From a virus, in IMG/VR virus record IMGVR_UViG_3300025085_000105, positions 1-32,329 of that record: DNA of 32,329 bases; one strand, given 5' to 3'. Made by a program: the position numbers and the translations under genes. Shown here piece after piece: positions 30,601-32,329 of this stretch; the first letter of the stretch is position 1, and every line of letters begins with the position of its first letter. The notes under the pieces are model-generated. The model searched no databases, was not told the DNA's origin, and saw nothing but the letters and a program-made list of their open reading frames with translations.

Positions 30601-32329
30601 TGTTCCTGGGAAGTACTGAGTAAGACCAACACCTTGGAATTTAAATAATCCAGTGAGAGGATATTCAGTTTCAGTAATTACTATCTGACCGTTATCAAAT
30701 TCACCTTCAGTTACAATTCCATCAACTGCACCATAGTCAATTGATGTTCCTGATGCATTAGTAATGGAACCATAATCACCACCAGGACTAAACTCTGCAA
30801 TTGATGCCTGACTATAGACAACTGTTGCACTTTCAATCTTAGTACCATAACTAAAGAGTGGACCAGAACCAATGAAAGGTCTGGTTCTTGGTGTTTCAGC
30901 ATTACCAGTAAGTTTTCCTTGCTCGTAAGGACGTGATCTCCAATGTGGACGGAAAGTAAAGTCAGCAGGATCTTGCTGTTCGTTAAAGATCCTAAGTACA
31001 CCTTCTTTGGAAACATAACCACCACGGGTGAAGAATGTTTCAGCAATACCTTGGAAACTAAACAATCCAGTATTGGGTACTGTAGTTTCAGTAATTACTA
31101 ACTGACCGTTATCAAATTCACCTTCATTAACTATGCCAGTAATAGAACCATAATCAATATAAGCAGACGATGCTGATGTAATAGAACCATAGTCTCCACC
31201 TTGAGTGAATTCAACTACTGATGATTCATTATAATCATATGTTGCACTTTCAAGTTTGTCTCCAATATGGAAGAGTGATCCAGAACCAATGAAAGGTCTG
31301 ACCTGAGCATATGTGTTAAACTCTCCGTCTGGAGCATTTCTAAGTGTTGGAGGATTAGTTGTAGTATCAGTTCTCCAATGTGGACGGAATCTAAAGTCAG
31401 CAGGATCTTGCTGTTCGTTGAAGATCCTAATTGCAGGACTTTGACGGTTCCAAGCAAATGTTGGGAAGAATTCTTCAAATACTGATCCACTAATTTCAAA
31501 TAATTTTCCGAGTGGATTCAGATCTGATCCATCATTTGAAATTACTCCATAATTAATATTGGGATAATAATCTTCATCTACGGAACCATAATCTGTAAAC
31601 TGTGTGGCACTAGTTGCAATTAATCCATCATCAGTAGGTTCTTCATAAGTTATGATAGAAGAACTATTATAAGCATATACTGCCTTCTCTACACGATCTC
31701 CAATATGGAAGAGTGATCCAGAACCAATGAAAGGTCTGCTGAAACTATTAATATCTTCACCAGAAGTATTGAATAGAACTGTCGATTCATCAACCTGAGA
31801 AGTGAATTGGAGATTACTATATCCACCGGTAATTCTAATCTCAGCAGTAGCACCGAGATATGCTTTCGGGAAGGAATGAGCAATATCAGTTCCATCAAAT
31901 TCAAACAGTTTTCCGAATGGTTGTGTAGTTTCTGTAACTACTATTTGACCGTAACTTGTTTCTCCGACAGAAGGTTGGGTAACTTGACCGTAATCTGATG
32001 TAGACCCAACAGAAGATAGTGATCCATTATCAGTAGGATCTTGTACTACCGCAATAGAACTATCATTATAATCAAATACTGCTCTTTCATCATTCTTACC
32101 GAAAGCAAGTAATGAACCAATTGTATTATAACTTCCTACACTGTACTGCTCAGGCATTGTGCCTGATAATGTAAGAACACCGAGACCATCTACAATATAG
32201 ATTTGTGGAGATGGTTCTGCAAACTGAACCGTAGCACTACCGCGAACGAAAACAGTATCAGTTTTAAGATTAGGAGTTACAATATTTACATTAGCTGTAT
32301 TCAGTGTAGGAACAAATTGAATAGATCTT
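27619..32329 (-). CDS. Giant modular repeat virion protein, 5'-truncated by the window edge
   Basis: At least 1569 residues. The frame stays open from the Met at 32157 to the right edge, adding 57 residues that end IVDGLGVLTLSGT and continue the repeat pattern, so that Met is not the start. The N-terminal half has five or more modules of about 130-150 aa built on GSGSLFHIGD-(R/K)-x-E-x-A, YN-x-SSI, DYGSIT and EGEFDNGQ-(L/I)-VITET, then 'GLF-x-x-x-G'. The C-terminal half has shorter modules (GSGSLFGFNGAAEA then ESTVLFK-x-SG). No Cys-rich, enzymatic or membrane parts were seen. It is likely a long fibrous virion protein; role inferred. Confidence 0.8.
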   Translation of the reverse strand, partial: RSIQFVPTLNTANVNIVTPNLKTDTVFVRGSATVQFAEPSPQIYIVDGLGVLTLSGTMPEQYSVGSYNTIGSLLAFGKNDERAVFDYNDSSIAVVQDPTDNGSLSSVGSTSDYGQVTQPSVGETSYGQIVVTETTQPFGKLFEFDGTDIAHSFPKAYLGATAEIRITGGYSNLQFTSQVDESTVLFNTSGEDINSFSRPFIGSGSLFHIGDRVEKAVYAYNSSSIITYEEPTDDGLIATSATQFTDYGSVDEDYYPNINYGVISNDGSDLNPLGKLFEISGSVFEEFFPTFAWNRQSPAIRIFNEQQDPADFRFRPHWRTDTTTNPPTLRNAPDGEFNTYAQVRPFIGSGSLFHIGDKLESATYDYNESSVVEFTQGGDYGSITSASSAYIDYGSITGIVNEGEFDNGQLVITETTVPNTGLFSFQGIAETFFTRGGYVSKEGVLRIFNEQQDPADFTFRPHWRSRPYEQGKLTGNAETPRTRPFIGSGPLFSYGTKIESATVVYSQASIAEFSPGGDYGSITNASGTSIDYGAVDGIVTEGEFDNGQIVITETEYPLTGLFKFQGVGLTQYFPGTYYGEGDINISGELIEKVSSNNPALGTIPFTGDAETPRSRDFVGSGSLFHIGDRIEKAVFSYNNSSIASVETSEDYQSITSSVTSNLDHGVVGGILTEGEFDNGQLVITETTQPFGLFNITGDSIDKWHQCFTKVGSGSLFSFNGGIESRTDDYPESTVLFKFTGNLTESFGKGLYNGSGSLFHIGEKVEKAVFRYTTESIRTSYTDSSDDSNLDSGSITNAASINDDYGSVGNETVPPVTNHGFIFDVRGTERPFGLFKITGGDKGHKQTFREVFSGTLFGIGNAAEAAIWQTPEETFLLKMRGGAVEKHIENWVGSGTIKYPEDTPLAPNAAVRFRPHWRGRAFESPITLKGASDVEDILINYVSRGGTLKFITPNEGFEWRQYRPSPRYVNSVYGKIGGSANVAGISVSQKVNVYGYYGDDRDPGTSGSLFTFNSATEVAGYNPVTDTVLYTASGSAVSKWNPAWTSRPDGSPRLSGTPGLQLRFNIFTNPEVEVFKFDSNTDLRVALTYDGSGTLFTTNGSSEIRGFNPTTDTVLFRASGTPLVLFSLLHIGSGSLFGFGSAAEARTILAPESTVLFIPSGSGTENFARTHEGSGTNIVSGSVEETLTNAYQGEGSLFNAGSAAEVTAISEAESTVLFKASGGEANAFVRSAIAEGNVTISDNLDEAFARPYAGEGSLFGFNGAAEAVTVDEESTGLFNFIGDANIVRDRSFAGSGSLFGINGASEARVVSPDLETGLFEITGAALGVRTRFFAPDGGETFVYGDADAARTRIYNGKGSLFGIGGATESTTTNLPQNTLLYTVEGRGVVTRARDFAGSESVFISGNALPVAAIAFAGSGTLSTFNGAAESRTITSESTVLFKPSGSATESFTEGNYDTSGSATISGEASDIKNTRSERVFAYVSTNGEANARQTYAYLGTGTFSTFNGAAEARAIDIETPVSINLFTVVGNNPGSVTRITQPGTAKFVLSGASVNVLKLFSPIRIFSTII
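30278..30313. repeat. 36-bp repeat, copy 1
   Basis: Identical to 31091-31126 and one mismatch from 30674-30709. It encodes EGEFDNGQLVIT in the repeat protein. Copy spacing is a multiple of 3 (396 and 417 bp). Confidence 0.85.
30674..30709. repeat. 36-bp repeat, copy 2
   Basis: One mismatch relative to copies 1 and 3. It encodes EGEFDNGQIVIT. Confidence 0.85.
30938..30995. repeat. 58-bp repeat, copy 1
   Basis: About 95% identical to 31373-31430, 435 bp (145 codons) away. It encodes LRIFNEQQDPADFTFRPHWR. A shorter divergent trace lies near 29575-29605. Confidence 0.85.
31091..31126. repeat. 36-bp repeat, copy 3
   Basis: Identical to copy 1 at 30278-30313. Confidence 0.85.
31259..31300. repeat. 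42-bp perfect repeat, copy 1
   Basis: Identical to 31697-31738, 438 bp (146 codons) away. It encodes the RPFIGSGSLFHIGD module start. Confidence 0.9.
31373..31430. repeat. 58-bp repeat, copy 2
   Basis: Partner of 30938-30995. It encodes IRIFNEQQDPADFRFRPHWR. Confidence 0.85.
31697..31738. repeat. 42-bp perfect repeat, copy 2
   Basis: Partner of 31259-31300. The exact identity against more diverged flanks suggests recent duplication or gene conversion. Confidence 0.9.

Overview
The window comes from a T4-like myovirus. The gene set and order (neck gp13-gp14-gp15, terminase gp16/gp17, sheath gp18, tube gp19, portal gp20, gp67-like core, protease gp21, scaffold gp22, capsid gp23, then uvsY-uvsW-gp55-gp47) is the layout of marine cyanomyoviruses infecting Synechococcus or Prochlorococcus. 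Small 2-oxoglutarate/Fe(II) oxygenase-like genes and giant repeat-rich virion proteins beside gp13 fit the same group. No photosynthesis gene lies in the window, so the host is inferred from synteny only. No tRNA, CRISPR array, transposon or integrase was seen.

Layout, left to right. 1-3527 is a minus-strand replication/recombination/late-transcription block: the start of gp47, late sigma gp55, a 2OG oxygenase, an Sm-like small protein, UvsW and UvsY. 3527-4471 holds a tail-tube paralogue and a 57-aa cysteine-paired small gene flanked by two near-identical terminators. 4472-18075 is the minus-strand morphogenesis block from gp23 up to gp13. It also contains a CxxC zinc-ribbon protein, a basic protein with a T4-like capsid-targeting N-terminus, and an 89-aa unknown. 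18115-19032 has a second 2OG oxygenase and an unknown. 19168-21309 is an AT-rich island on the plus strand with three genes behind a near-consensus sigma-70 promoter, closed by a bidirectional terminator. 21355-32329 has an 89-aa unknown, a 1900-aa virion protein with a cupredoxin-like domain, a free-standing tropism-determinant N-domain, and a giant modular repeat protein running off the right edge.

Regulation. Most minus-strand transcription units begin 19-42 bp downstream of a TATAAATA / ATAAATA / CTAAATA box, the T4-type late promoter recognised by gp55, which is itself encoded here. gp55 has a sigma-70-like promoter and a perfect 12-bp palindrome just before its start codon. The plus-strand island has the early-type promoter instead, so it probably runs on a different schedule from the virion genes around it.

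The points most worth following are the predicted packaged internal head protein (14169-14597), the plus-strand island with its oxygenase-like pair, the copper-site-like domain in the 1900-aa virion protein, the unrecorded 57-aa gene, and the in-frame DNA repeats of the right-edge protein.
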